A stretch of DNA of 51,004 nucleotides from Muribaculaceae bacterium (GTDB taxonomy: Bacteria; Bacteroidota; Bacteroidia; Bacteroidales; Muribaculaceae), in contig JAMPII010000011.1 in NCBI GenBank assembly GCA_023662835.1, positions 1-51,004 of the forward strand, read 5' to 3'. Made by a program: the position numbers and the translations under genes. Every line of letters starts with the position of its first letter. The first letter of the stretch is position 1. Positions 36,104 to 46,035 of this stretch are shown piece after piece. The notes under the pieces were generated by a model, which was not told the origin of the DNA, searched no databases, and saw only the letters and a list, made by a program, of their open reading frames with translations.

Positions 36104-38350
36104 CTATTTCCTGCTGAAAATTCTGTCGCCCAAATATTTTGCTAGCTCCGAACGCAGCGATGATATTTGTTGCTGTTGGGTTATTATCTGATTAACAGCA
36201 TCCGATTTTTCCAAATCAGTCATACTGCTGTCGGCAACGATATTTTTAAGGTCGTTGCGCAACGAACGGTCGCGGCAAGTCAATATCGCATCCTTCAATG
36301 CAAAAATTGCCCGTGGAACCAGTTCCTCCAAACGGTCGATGTCAGTTTCAATTTTTGCAAATTTTGTATGCATCTTGCTCAGTACATGTTTCTCCGGAAC
36401 AAGTTCGAGCGCCAGATTTCTTATTTGAGAATCAGCATCCGAGCACAACGCCTTTTCAATATATGCCTGTGCATATTCTGATTGCCATCGGGCATAGTTT
36501 TCGTCGGCCTGTGAGTAGAGCTGCTGTTGCTTCCGATCCAAATCGGCCAAATCGGTAAGTGACTCTCTGATTTCAGCCTCACCTTTGACTATAAATTCAG
36601 CTCGTTTTCGCAGCAATACCTCTTCATTATTTTTATAGTCCGACTTCCATTGATTTTCCGACAAAGCTTTTGCCGATGCAAACGCTTTAGCAACACCGCT
36701 GTCGCTGAACTTAATATCATCATATTGCATCTCTTGAGCAACATAATCGATCACATTAATCGTTAGCGTATTGCCTTGTTCATCAACCTCATCACACAAA
36801 TCAACCATACCATACCGAAGCACCAGCTGAAGCAAGTTCTTTTCATAAGCAAGCAAAAAGGCGGCATCGGAATTATCGGCCTTTTTAACCGATCTCTCAA
36901 TAATTTCCGATACCTGCGGTATGTCTGTGTCTTGTTTATTATCATTAGCTTCATCGACTTCAATAACCTCGGCTTGAACATTGCCGCCGTTTTTTAACGA
37001 ATCGCGTGCTTCCTGTTGCTTGCGCCGCATACTTTCCTTTTCAGCAATGTCGGCTCGCTGCTTTTTCACCTCCAGGCGAATAACCCCCTCATTGATATCT
37101 AGCATCCGGCTACATTCTGTAATGTAAAGGTTCGTACTTACAGGATTTGGTATCGCGGCAATTGAACGAACTATATCAGTAATTGCGCGCGCCCGCGCCA
37201 TTGGGTCGTTCTCAACCCCTTTGAGCAGAATATCGGTTTTAAATTTAATGAAGTCAGTCTCGTGTGTGCGAATATATTCTTCTAACTCCGACGCTGATCG
37301 GCTTTGCGCGAACGAATCAGGGTCGTGACCGTCGGGCAAAAGCAGAACTTTAATGTTTAAACCCTCAGCTAGCAACATATCTATACCGCGCAGTGAGGCT
37401 TTTATACCGGCGGCATCACCGTCGTATATCACTGTCACATTTTCAGCAAATCGGTGGATAAGTCTTATCTGTCCTTCAGTGAGAGATGTGCCCGACGAGG
37501 CAACAACATTTTCCACTCCGCTCTGATGCATGGAAATGACATCCATGTATCCTTCAACAAGGATACACTTATTCATTTTTGCGATAGCCGATTTTGCCTG
37601 GTAAATACCATAAAGTTCATTCGACTTTGAGTATATTACCGATTCTGGCGAATTCACATATTTAGCAACATCTTTTTTCAGTGTTCTGCCACCGAATGCA
37701 ATAGTTTTGCCCGAAAGCGAGAATACAGGATATATCACCCTACCCTTAAATCGGTCATATATACGCCCGTTATCAGTTTTTACACAAAGCCCGGCTGTCA
37801 CCAGATTTTCCTCTTTAAACCCCTTTTCTATAGCCGCATTGAAAAGCTCAGTGCTTTTCTCCGATGCATAACCCAGCCGGAACTTCTTAATGGAGGCATC
37901 GCTCAAACCGCGCTCCCGGAAATAACTCAAACCGATTTCCCGGCCGTCGTCAGTATTAAACAGATTGTGCTCAAAATGCCTAAGCGCAAAATCGTTCACG
38001 GCAAGCAAACTCGCACGCTGACTTTCACGCTCTTTTTCCTGCGAGGTCATCTCGTGCTCCTTGATTTCGATGCCGTATTTCTTAGCCAGATAGCGCAGAG
38101 CCTCCTGATAGGTCATATGTTCATGCTCCATGATGAAGTTTACCGGACTACCCCCCTTTCCACAACTGAAGCATTTACATATATTTTTCGCTTTTGATAC
38201 CGAGAACGATGGTGTCCGCTCATTATGGAACGGGCAAAGACCCAGGTAGCTGGTCCCCCTGCGCTTTAAACTTACGAAATCACTCACAACCTCAACTATG
38301 TCGGCTGTGTCAAGAATTCGCTGTACAGTTTCGCGATCAATCGTTTTCAA
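36104..38350 (-). CDS. dnaG: DNA primase
   Basis: Synthesises RNA primers at the replication fork. The zinc finger CPFHNERTPSFSVSKAKNICKCFSCG lies near residues 40-65. The TOPRIM domain has KCILVEGYMDV and IYDGDAAGIKASLRG, and a long helical C-terminal region for DnaB contact follows. The start is taken as the TTG at 38350 (LKTIDRETV), giving 748 aa. An AAGGAGG sits 8 nt upstream, and a TAACTTTG promoter box covers the alternative TTG at 38374. Another TTG at 38356 is possible. No ATG is available near the conserved N-terminus. Confidence 0.93.
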   Translation of the reverse strand: MKTIDRETVQRILDTADIVEVVSDFVSLKRRGTSYLGLCPFHNERTPSFSVSKAKNICKCFSCGKGGSPVNFIMEHEHMTYQEALRYLAKKYGIEIKEHEMTSQEKERESQRASLLAVNDFALRHFEHNLFNTDDGREIGLSYFRERGLSDASIKKFRLGYASEKSTELFNAAIEKGFKEENLVTAGLCVKTDNGRIYDRFKGRVIYPVFSLSGKTIAFGGRTLKKDVAKYVNSPESVIYSKSNELYGIYQAKSAIAKMNKCILVEGYMDVISMHQSGVENVVASSGTSLTEGQIRLIHRFAENVTVIYDGDAAGIKASLRGIDMLLAEGLNIKVLLLPDGHDPDSFAQSRSASELEEYIRTHETDFIKFKTDILLKGVENDPMARARAITDIVRSIAAIPNPVSTNLYITECSRMLDINEGVIRLEVKKQRADIAEKESMRRKQQEARDSLKNGGNVQAEVIEVDEANDNKQDTDIPQVSEIIERSVKKADNSDAAFLLAYEKNLLQLVLRYGMVDLCDEVDEQGNTLTINVIDYVAQEMQYDDIKFSDSGVAKAFASAKALSENQWKSDYKNNEEVLLRKRAEFIVKGEAEIRESLTDLADLDRKQQQLYSQADENYARWQSEYAQAYIEKALCSDADSQIRNLALELVPEKHVLSKMHTKFAKIETDIDRLEELVPRAIFALKDAILTCRDRSLRNDLKNIVADSSMTDLEKSDAVNQIITQQQQISSLRSELAKYLGDRIFSRK

Positions 38351-38358
38351 TATCAATA

Positions 38359-38379
38359 CCTCCTTATTATGCAAAGTTA
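38359..38379 (-). promoter_or_regulatory. Promoter box and Shine-Dalgarno of dnaG
   Basis: On the minus strand TAACTTTG (38379-38372) is followed by AAGGAGG (38365-38359), 8 nt before the TTG start at 38350. A strong Shine-Dalgarno sequence is unusual in this phylum and helps decide the start. Confidence 0.6.
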
Positions 38380-38555
38380 AGAAATAAAATATACACAGTA
38401 TAATAACACGACCGAAAATAGAAATGTCCCTGTCATAATAAAAGCATTTTCACAAACCTAAAATGACGAACCGTTATGAAATGGGCTATAATCTCCGATA
38501 GGAATTAGGAAAGAAATATTAAACTAAAAGAAGGATGATAATCGTTTTTTTTGTG

Positions 38556-38563
38556 TATTTTTG
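38556..38563 (+). promoter_or_regulatory. -7 promoter box of pepT
   Basis: TATTTTTG fits TAnnTTTG and lies 32 bp before the pepT ATG. The -33 box is not distinct in the preceding T-rich stretch. Confidence 0.5.
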
Positions 38564-38595
38564 CAATATATTAATCACATAAAACTAATTGCACC

Positions 38596-39813
38596 ATGAA
38601 TTTAGTTGACAGATTCCTGCAATATGTAAAATACGACACCCAGAGCGACGAATTGACAAATCTATGGCCCTCAACACCCGGACAAATGATTTTCGCTCAA
38701 TATCTGGAGTCGGAGTTGCAAAAGCTCGGTTTAACCGAAATTTCGCTTGACGAAAATGGCTATCTTATGGCCACACTGCCGGCAAATACCGACAAGCCAG
38801 TTCCAACAATCGGTTTTATAGCCCACCTCGATACATCTCCCGATATCTCGGGCCGTCATGTATCGCCTCGCATTGTCACTGCTTATGAAGGCGGCGATAT
38901 TGTTCTGAATGCAGAAAAAGATATAAAACTTTCGCCCCGCGAATTTCCCGAATTAGACCATTACATCGGCCAAGATTTGATTGTCACCGACGGAAACACA
39001 CTTCTCGGTGCCGACGACAAAGCCGGCATTGCAGAAATAATTTCAGCCGTCGACTATCTGATAAAGCATCCCGAAATCAAACATGGAAAAGTCCGCATCG
39101 CATTCAATCCCGACGAAGAAATTGGCCAAGGAGCTCACAAATTCGATGTAGCTAAATTCGGTTGCGACTGGGCCTACACAATGGATGGCGGCGAAATTGG
39201 CGAACTCGAATTCGAAAACTTCAATGCCGCAGTCGCTAAAGTAACATTCACAGGTCGAAATGTGCATCCCGGCTACGCAAAACATAAGCTTATAAACTCA
39301 ATGCGAATAGCCAATCAGTTTATGGGGATGTTGCCCCGTTGGGAAACCCCCGAACACACCGAAGGCTACGAAGGATTCTATCACCTTGTCGGCATTCAAG
39401 GCGATGTAGAGAAAACGATTATAACATATATAATACGCGATCACGACCGCGACCGTTTCGAGCGCCGCAAAAAAGAACTCGAACATCTGGTGCGCAAATT
39501 CAACAACGAATTCCCCAACAGTACAGCTATTGAAATTAAGGACCAATACTATAATATGCGCGAAAAAATTGAACCAGTAATGCACATTATTGATACAGCC
39601 GAGCAGGCAATGCGCAATGTGGGAGTAACACCCCATGTGGTTCCTATTCGCGGAGGAACAGACGGAGCGCAACTATCGTTCAAAGGTCTCCCCTGCCCCA
39701 ATATCTTCGCCGGTGGGTTAAACTTCCATGGCCGATACGAATTCATCCCCATTCCATCAATGCAAAAAGCGATGGAGGTTATTGTTGAAATAATCCGTCT
39801 TGTAGCTAAATAA
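38596..39813 (+). CDS. pepT: Peptidase T (tripeptidase)
   Basis: Cytoplasmic zinc aminopeptidase of the M20B family that removes the N-terminal residue from tripeptides. The 405-aa protein has the metal ligands in [11 protein letters not shown] (His77, Asp79), [24 protein letters not shown] and [11 protein letters not shown]. The C-terminal [22 protein letters not shown] is also typical. Length is standard. miaA follows after 1 bp. Confidence 0.95.
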   Translation: MNLVDRFLQYVKYDTQSDELTNLWPSTPGQMIFAQYLESELQKLGLTEISLDENGYLMATLPANTDKPVPTIGFIAHLDTSPDISGRHVSPRIVTAYEGGDIVLNAEKDIKLSPREFPELDHYIGQDLIVTDGNTLLGADDKAGIAEIISAVDYLIKHPEIKHGKVRIAFNPDEEIGQGAHKFDVAKFGCDWAYTMDGGEIGELEFENFNAAVAKVTFTGRNVHPGYAKHKLINSMRIANQFMGMLPRWETPEHTEGYEGFYHLVGIQGDVEKTIITYIIRDHDRDRFERRKKELEHLVRKFNNEFPNSTAIEIKDQYYNMREKIEPVMHIIDTAEQAMRNVGVTPHVVPIRGGTDGAQLSFKGLPCPNIFAGGLNFHGRYEFIPIPSMQKAMEVIVEIIRLVAK

Positions 39814-39814
39814 A

Positions 39815-40729
39815 GTGCACGACACCCCCCTTTTAATAGTTGTTACCGGAGCAACAGCTTCCGGCAAAACGGATTTGGCAATAGAATTGGCCGAAAATTA
39901 TGGATGTGACATAATTTCGGCCGATTCACGCCAGATTTTCAAAGGCATCCCTATAGGAACAGCCGCCCCTACACAGGAACAATTAGCCCGTGTGAACCAC
40001 CATTTTGTTGCCCAACTTGAACTCGATCAATATTATAGTGCGGCATGTTTCGAAAGAGATGTCCTAAAATTGCTGCCCGATTTGTTTCAAAAAAGCGATG
40101 TTCAAATTATGTGCGGTGGCTCAATGATGTATGTCGATGCCATTGTTAATGGCATCGACGATTTGCCTACAATAACTCCGCAAGTACGAGAATATGTAGC
40201 CAATGTTTTCCAAAACGACGGCTTGGCAGGATTACGTATGCTGCTGAAAAATCTCGATCCGGATTATCTCGATAAAGTTGACATAGCCAATCCACGCAGA
40301 CTAATCCACGCTATCGAAGTGTCAATACAGTCCGGAAAGCCATACTCATCATTATGCACCGGCAAAAAGAAAGAACGTCCATTCCGCATAGTGCAATTCG
40401 CGATTGCACATGAGCGAGAAACACTCTTCAGCCGTATAAATCATCGCACGCAAATGATGATCAACGCCGGTTTAGTAGATGAAGCTAAATCAGTGTTCCA
40501 TTTACGCCACCTGAATTCGCTTAATACAGTTGGCTACAAAGAGATGTTTGCATATTTCGACGGCACATTCACCCTCAGTCAGGCCACCGACCGTATGGCA
40601 AAAAACTCACGCGTCTACGCAAAAAAACAATTAACTTGGATCAAACGCAACGATAACATAATCTGGTTGTCCCCCGACAATCCTTACAACGAAGCTCTAA
40701 AGGCCCTGCAATTTTATGAAATGCCATAA
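39815..40729 (+). CDS. miaA: tRNA dimethylallyltransferase
   Basis: Adds an isopentenyl group to A37 of tRNAs that read UNN codons. The 304-aa protein has the P-loop GATASGKT at residues 12-19, ISADSRQIFKG, GGSMMYVDAI and the C-terminal KNSRVYAKKQLTWIKR. The start is a GTG one base past the pepT stop, so pepT and miaA are translationally linked. A compact terminator follows. Confidence 0.95.
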   Translation: MHDTPLLIVVTGATASGKTDLAIELAENYGCDIISADSRQIFKGIPIGTAAPTQEQLARVNHHFVAQLELDQYYSAACFERDVLKLLPDLFQKSDVQIMCGGSMMYVDAIVNGIDDLPTITPQVREYVANVFQNDGLAGLRMLLKNLDPDYLDKVDIANPRRLIHAIEVSIQSGKPYSSLCTGKKKERPFRIVQFAIAHERETLFSRINHRTQMMINAGLVDEAKSVFHLRHLNSLNTVGYKEMFAYFDGTFTLSQATDRMAKNSRVYAKKQLTWIKRNDNIIWLSPDNPYNEALKALQFYEMP

Positions 40730-40745
40730 ATAAAATACACTGAGT

Positions 40746-40768
40746 AAGCATAGAATATGCTTTTTTTT
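40746..40768 (+). terminator. Intrinsic terminator of pepT-miaA
   Basis: AAGCATA (40746-40752) pairs with TATGCTT (40756-40762) across a 3-nt loop, and a run of eight T overlaps its end. The next promoter box lies within 10 bp. Confidence 0.8.
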
Positions 40769-40770
40769 GT

Positions 40771-40778
40771 TACTTTTG
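40771..40778 (+). promoter_or_regulatory. -7 promoter box of gpmI
   Basis: TACTTTTG fits TAnnTTTG and lies 33 bp before the ATG at 40812. It immediately follows the miaA terminator. Confidence 0.6.
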
Positions 40779-40811
40779 CACCCATAAAAACAATTGGAAA
40801 ATTTCAAGAAT

Positions 40812-42326
40812 ATGGCACAGAAAGCTCTTCTTATGATTCTAGATGGCTGGGGTATAGGAAACCACAGTAAAGGTGATGTAATTTTTAACACACCAACCCC
40901 TTATTGGGATTATCTGACATCAACATATCCTAACTCTCAGCTTCAAGCCAGCGGCGAAAACGTTGGTTTGCCCGACGGACAAATGGGTAACTCCGAGGTT
41001 GGTCACCTCAATATCGGTGCCGGCCGCGTTGTTTATCAGGATCTTGTTAAAATTAACAAGGCTATCCGCGAAGGATCAATTAAAAACAATCCCGAAATCA
41101 TCAACGCATTCTCATACGCTAAAAATTCAGGTAAAGCAATCCACTTTATGGGTCTTACCTCTGATGGCGGTGTGCATTCATCGCTCGACCATCTTTACGC
41201 TTTGTGCAACATAGCTAAAGAATATGGCCTTGAAGATGTTAATATCCATTGCTTCATGGATGGCCGTGACACCGACCCCCGCTCCGGAAAAGGTTTCATT
41301 GAAGCCCTTACCGACCATTGCACAAAATCGGCCGGACGCATAGCTTCAATTGTTGGACGTTACTATGCGATGGATCGCGATAAACGTTGGGAACGCGTAA
41401 AAGAAGCATACGATCTATTAGTAAAAGGCGAAGGCACCAAAGCCACCAACATGGTCGAAGCCGTCCAGAAATCCTACGACGAAGGAGTTACCGACGAATT
41501 CATCAAACCCATAGTCAATGCCAACTTCAACGGAACAATTAAAGAAGGAGATGCTGTTATTTTCTTCAACTACCGCAACGACCGAGCAAAAGAACTTACA
41601 ACAGTGCTCACACAGCACGACATGCCGGAAGCCGGAATGACGACAATACCCAATCTGCAATACTACTGCATGACTCCTTACGATGCCTCATTCACCGGCG
41701 TACACATTCTGTTCCCCAAAGAAAACGTTGTCAACACATTAGGCGAATACCTGTCGGCACAAGGCAAAAAACAACTTCATATTGCCGAAACCGAAAAATA
41801 CGCTCATGTCACATTCTTCTTCAATGGTGGCCGTGAACAACCATACAAGGGAGAGGAACGAATCCTTATAGCTTCGCCAAAAGTCGCAACCTACGACCTG
41901 AAGCCCGAAATGAGCGCTTTCGAAGTCCGCGACAAACTTGTTGAGGCCATACGTTCCGAAGAATTCGATTTTATTGTAGTCAACTACGCCAATGGCGATA
42001 TGGTAGGCCACACCGGCGTTTACGAAGCAATAGAAAAAGCAGTGGTTGCAGTCGACCAGTGTGTTCGTGACACAATCGAAGCCGCAAAAGTTGCCGGCTA
42101 CGAAGCAATAATCATCGCCGACCATGGTAACGCCGACAATGCTGTAAACCCCGATGGAAGCGCCAACACCGCCCACTCGCTTAACCCCGTTCCATGTATC
42201 TACGTAACAAACCGCAAAAATGCAGTAGTACGTCCGGGCCGCCTGGCAGATGTTGCACCAACAATGCTTAAAATAATGGGATTGCCACAGCCAAAAGAAA
42301 TGACAGGTGAGGCTCTCATCGACTGA
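40812..42326 (+). CDS. gpmI: 2,3-bisphosphoglycerate-independent phosphoglycerate mutase
   Basis: Interconverts 3- and 2-phosphoglycerate in glycolysis, using two manganese ions. The start is the ATG at 40812 ([14 protein letters not shown]), giving 504 aa; a TTG six codons upstream is unlikely. The catalytic serine lies in [14 protein letters not shown]. Metal ligands are in [15 protein letters not shown] and IIADHGNAD. Length is normal. It stands alone between two terminators. Confidence 0.96.
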   Translation: MAQKALLMILDGWGIGNHSKGDVIFNTPTPYWDYLTSTYPNSQLQASGENVGLPDGQMGNSEVGHLNIGAGRVVYQDLVKINKAIREGSIKNNPEIINAFSYAKNSGKAIHFMGLTSDGGVHSSLDHLYALCNIAKEYGLEDVNIHCFMDGRDTDPRSGKGFIEALTDHCTKSAGRIASIVGRYYAMDRDKRWERVKEAYDLLVKGEGTKATNMVEAVQKSYDEGVTDEFIKPIVNANFNGTIKEGDAVIFFNYRNDRAKELTTVLTQHDMPEAGMTTIPNLQYYCMTPYDASFTGVHILFPKENVVNTLGEYLSAQGKKQLHIAETEKYAHVTFFFNGGREQPYKGEERILIASPKVATYDLKPEMSAFEVRDKLVEAIRSEEFDFIVVNYANGDMVGHTGVYEAIEKAVVAVDQCVRDTIEAAKVAGYEAIIIADHGNADNAVNPDGSANTAHSLNPVPCIYVTNRKNAVVRPGRLADVAPTMLKIMGLPQPKEMTGEALID

Positions 42327-42350
42327 TTTAAGCTACCCTCTAAGTAACAG

Positions 42351-42386
42351 AAGCGACGAAGTTTTCCCCTTTGTCGCTTTTTTTTG
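42351..42386 (+). terminator. Intrinsic terminator of gpmI
   Basis: AGCGACGAAG pairs with CTTTGTCGCT (one mismatch) across an 8-nt loop, followed by at least eight T. Confidence 0.85.
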
Positions 42387-42529
42387 TATTTAATCAAAAA
42401 AGTTAACAATATAACCTTCAAAATACATTAATTACATTCAATTCCTAAATTTTATTCATATGCCCATATACTTTTGGCATAGTATTTGTTGTTATAGTAA
42501 GTAAAAACTTTATTCCGGAAAGCTTATAT

Positions 42530-45082
42530 ATGAGTATGGAAACCAATTTTTCGAACGACATGCGTCATGTGCTCGACCAAAGTCGCGTTGAGGCCCTTCG
42601 CCACAACAGCGACATCATAAAGGCCGAACATATACTACTTGCCATAATGAGTCAGCCCTCCTGTCAAGGATGCGTCGCTCTGCAAAAACTTGTAGGCGAC
42701 GAAGTGCTTGAACAGATGCGGTTGTCGCTTACAACATCACTCTTCGAGGTAGCGGCACCCACAACCGAAATAAGGGCTGTCAGTGATTTGGCAAACCGAA
42801 TAATTAAACTCAGTGTGCTCGAAGCTCGAATGCTGAAAAGTAATATTGTCGACTCAGAGCATATGTTACTTGCTATTTTTCACAACACAGAAATGCACAA
42901 CACAGAAATTATAAAACAAATGAATCAGGCCGGCGTAACCTATGAAAACTTATACAAGTTGCTTGCAAATCCGGCCGACACACCTCAGATGGGTCCCAGT
43001 TTCGACGATGATGACGACGATTACGAAAGCGACGGACCCGGTAGTAACGACACCTATGGCCCACCATCGTCACAAGCCTCTTCAGCATCGGCGCCCCGTC
43101 ATGGCGGCGACACCCCGGTGTTGGATAAGTTCGGCAACGATATGACACGCGCAGCCGAGGAAGGCCATCTTGACCCCGTTATTGGACGGGACACAGAAAT
43201 TGAGCGACTCGCGCAAATTCTCAGCCGCCGAAAAAAGAACAACCCTATATTAATAGGTGAACCCGGCGTAGGAAAATCGGCCATCGTTGAAGGTTTGGCC
43301 TTGAGAATTGTTCAGCGCAAAGTGTCACGGCTACTTTTCGACAAACGAGTGATATCGCTCGATATGGCCTCAATTGTTGCAGGCACAAAGTATCGCGGAC
43401 AATTCGAAGAGCGTATCAAGAGCATTCTTGCTGAATTATCGAAAAACAAAGATATTATTTTGTTCATCGACGAAATTCATACCATTGTCGGTGCCGGGAA
43501 TGCAGCCGGCTCAATGGATGCTGCCAACTTGCTCAAACCCGCATTGGCCCGCGGCGAGATTCAATGCATTGGAGCAACCACTATCGACGAATATAGAAAA
43601 AATATCGAAAAAGATGGCGCACTCGAACGCCGCTTCCAAAAAGTAATGGTCGAACCTACCTCAGCCGACGAGACACTCACTATATTGAACAACATCAAGG
43701 ACCGCTACGAAGAACATCATCGAGTTAGCTACACCGACGAAGCGCTGCAAGCCTGTGTCCGGCTAACCGACCGATATCTGTCCGACCGAAACTTCCCCGA
43801 CAAAGCCATCGATGCATTGGACGAAGCCGGTTCGCGAGTTCACGTATCGAATATTGTTGTACCTAAAGAAATCGAGGACATTGAAGCCAAGATTGCAGAA
43901 ACATCGGCCTCAAAGTTGAAAGCGGCTCAACAGCAGAATTTCGAAAGCGCCGCCGCATTCCGCGATCAAGAGCATCAACTCAAAGTTGAACTCGACACAG
44001 CAAAGCGAGCTTGGGAACAACAGCTCGACAGCCAGCGTATTACAGTCGACGAGGATCGCGTAGCCGAGGTAGTTGCAATGATGACCGGCGTTCCTGTTCA
44101 GCGAATAGCCCAAGCCGAAGGAATGCGGCTTCGCGAAATGGCGCCGCGGCTGAAGTCTGCCATCATCGGTCAGGATCCGGCAATCGAAAAAATCGTCAAA
44201 GCCATCCAGCGCAACCGTTTGGGTTTGAAAGATCCCAATAAGCCAATAGGCACGTTCATGTTCCTAGGCCCGACCGGAGTTGGTAAAACTCATCTTGCCA
44301 AAAAGTTAGCCGAATACATGTTCGATTCAGACGATGCATTGATTCGAATCGATATGAGCGAATATATGGAAAAATTCACTGTATCGCGACTCGTTGGTGC
44401 CCCTCCCGGATATGTTGGGTACGAAGAAGGCGGTCAGCTGACAGAAAAAGTGCGGACACATCCCTACTCCATTGTGCTGCTCGACGAGATCGAAAAAGCC
44501 CACCCCGATGTGTTCAACTTGCTACTGCAGGTGCTCGACGAAGGTCGCCTAACCGATTCGCTTGGACGTCGTGTCGATTTCAAGAACACCATCATCATAA
44601 TGACATCGAATATCGGAACACGCCAATTAAAGGATTTCGGCTCGGGCGTAGGTTTCAATACCCGCTCAAACGAAGCTGAAAAAGATTATTCCCACGGCGT
44701 AATCCAGAAAGCTCTTAACAAAGCGTTCTCGCCCGAATTCCTAAACCGCGTCGACGACATCATCATGTTTGAATCGCTAAGCAAGGATGCAATCTTCAAG
44801 ATTATCGACCTCGAACTTAATGGATTCTACAACCGCGTCTCTTCGCTCGGATACACATTGACTATTACCGACGAAGCCAAAAATTTCATAGCAGAAAAAG
44901 GCTACGACGCGCAATATGGCGCCCGTCCACTAAAGCGCGCAATCCAGAAATACCTCGAAGATGAATTGGCCGAGATGATCATCAACGCTCAAGTTGAATC
45001 AGGCAACGAAATCTTTGTCGATTTCGACAAGGAAAACAACAAAATATCCATGCAGGTACGCTCAAACGTATTAGAACCATAA
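42530..45082 (+). CDS. clpC: ClpC-type ATP-dependent protease ATPase subunit
   Basis: Hsp100 unfoldase of 850 aa. Two Clp-N repeats (about 5-145) are followed by an unusually acidic, Ser-rich linker (158-190, with six consecutive Asp). AAA1 has GEPGVGKS at 243-250 and FIDEIH at 312-317, a UVR motif lies at about 463-485, and AAA2 has GPTGVGKT at 580-587 and LLDEIEKAHPD at 650-660. The short middle domain and the SGVGF loop (705-709), which docks ClpP, point to ClpC rather than ClpB. A start six bases later is possible. A clear promoter was not found in the 200-bp upstream gap. Confidence 0.92.
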   Translation: MSMETNFSNDMRHVLDQSRVEALRHNSDIIKAEHILLAIMSQPSCQGCVALQKLVGDEVLEQMRLSLTTSLFEVAAPTTEIRAVSDLANRIIKLSVLEARMLKSNIVDSEHMLLAIFHNTEMHNTEIIKQMNQAGVTYENLYKLLANPADTPQMGPSFDDDDDDYESDGPGSNDTYGPPSSQASSASAPRHGGDTPVLDKFGNDMTRAAEEGHLDPVIGRDTEIERLAQILSRRKKNNPILIGEPGVGKSAIVEGLALRIVQRKVSRLLFDKRVISLDMASIVAGTKYRGQFEERIKSILAELSKNKDIILFIDEIHTIVGAGNAAGSMDAANLLKPALARGEIQCIGATTIDEYRKNIEKDGALERRFQKVMVEPTSADETLTILNNIKDRYEEHHRVSYTDEALQACVRLTDRYLSDRNFPDKAIDALDEAGSRVHVSNIVVPKEIEDIEAKIAETSASKLKAAQQQNFESAAAFRDQEHQLKVELDTAKRAWEQQLDSQRITVDEDRVAEVVAMMTGVPVQRIAQAEGMRLREMAPRLKSAIIGQDPAIEKIVKAIQRNRLGLKDPNKPIGTFMFLGPTGVGKTHLAKKLAEYMFDSDDALIRIDMSEYMEKFTVSRLVGAPPGYVGYEEGGQLTEKVRTHPYSIVLLDEIEKAHPDVFNLLLQVLDEGRLTDSLGRRVDFKNTIIIMTSNIGTRQLKDFGSGVGFNTRSNEAEKDYSHGVIQKALNKAFSPEFLNRVDDIIMFESLSKDAIFKIIDLELNGFYNRVSSLGYTLTITDEAKNFIAEKGYDAQYGARPLKRAIQKYLEDELAEMIINAQVESGNEIFVDFDKENNKISMQVRSNVLEP

Positions 45083-45099
45083 AAAAGCATACCCTAATA

Positions 45100-45142
45100 C
45101 AACGGCGCAGCAATCATCAATTGTTGCGCCGTTGCCTTTTTT
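45100..45142 (+). terminator. Intrinsic terminator of clpC
   Basis: CAACGGCGCAGCAAT (45100-45114) pairs with ATTGTTGCGCCGTTG (45120-45134), one mismatch, 5-nt loop, followed by CCTTTTTT. It starts about 18 bp past the clpC stop. Confidence 0.9.
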
Positions 45143-45202
45143 GTAGAACCTTTCGTGCCGTATATGCCTGTAATTTATGATGCTAGGCAACATTTAATCC
45201 AA

Positions 45203-45269
45203 ATTATTTTAGTAAGTTTACGTCATAATTGAATTTCCTCAGGCTGTAACATAAACTTACTAAAATAAT
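45203..45269. repeat. 18-bp perfect inverted repeat with 31-bp spacer
   Basis: ATTATTTTAGTAAGTTTA at 45203-45220 is repeated in inverse at 45252-45269 with no mismatch. It lies just upstream of a decayed thioredoxin-like gene, at the border between core genes and an accessory cluster. There is no U-tract after either arm. Confidence 0.8.
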
Positions 45270-45284
45270 AAGCCAACATACATC

Positions 45285-45919
45285 ATGAAAAAAGAATTCT
45301 TAAGCATCATCTTAGTGCTGACTTTCATAAATACCTGTTTTGCGAATGTCGATGGGTTCACCGCTAGATTCAATATTACAGGATTCCAAGATTCTACAGC
45401 GATGGTTGCTCGTATTCATGACGGAAATTATTATAGCGATTGGCGATTCGATACCATATACATTGTTAATGGCACAGCGAAACTTCATGATGTAAGTAAA
45501 GTCAAAGAACCGGCGAGAATGTATGTATTCACCGATTCAGGCACAATAACAACCTATGTGCAGAACGGCCATAATGAGCTTATATTCTCTTGGATTTCTC
45601 CCAATGTTATTGCGGTCCATGCATACTTGCGGCCAAAGAGATTCATCAGATCAAAGAAAAATATAAAGGGAAAGTTGTTTTCATAAACTACTCGTGTGAT
45701 GATACAGAACGTGAATGGCAAAAAGTGGTTAAAAGAGACAATATAACATGGCCTTCGTTATACAATGGAGAGGGGACCCAAGGCGAAACATGTCTGAAAT
45801 ACATGGTCAATAGCTATCCGACATTTTTCCTGTTTGGCCCCGAACGTACTCTATTAGACCGAAGAAACGGCTATGGCGCAGGAATGCTTGAGTCGTATTT
45901 AAACAATTTCCTAAAATAA
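45285..45919 (+). pseudogene. Decayed DUF4369/TlpA-like thioredoxin protein
   Basis: Two frames together resemble an exported thioredoxin-like oxidoreductase of Bacteroidetes. Frame 1 (45285-45686) gives a signal peptide (MKKEFLSIILVLTFINTCFA) and the first part of a DUF4369-like domain up to about residue 96, then nonsense. The frame ending at 45919 gives a thioredoxin fold from LLDFSQCYCGPC onwards, with an intact CGPC site, SYPTFFLFGPERTLL and the family's end. The change of frame falls at about 45570-45578. The usual segment between DUF4369 and the thioredoxin core is also missing, so an internal deletion probably caused the shift. It is unlikely to make a working exported protein unless recoded. 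Confidence 0.75.
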
Positions 45920-46035
45920 CGTTATCCAACTGAGCCAACCCAAATCAGAGAGGACGAATTCCAAGGGAAGGCACGGCCAAATCAGGCTTTAAGAACATAA
46001 AACGCTAAAATAAAGATTTTTAACTCAACCCAAAT

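Noticed and set aside
42470-42500. Sigma-54-like promoter (TTGGCAT...TTTGT) before clpC
   Set aside because: The -12 element has GT instead of GC and there is no activator gene near; likely chance.
45203-45269. Phase-variable invertible promoter
   Set aside because: The 31-bp spacer is much shorter than known Bacteroides invertible segments and contains no clear promoter; kept only as an unexplained repeat.
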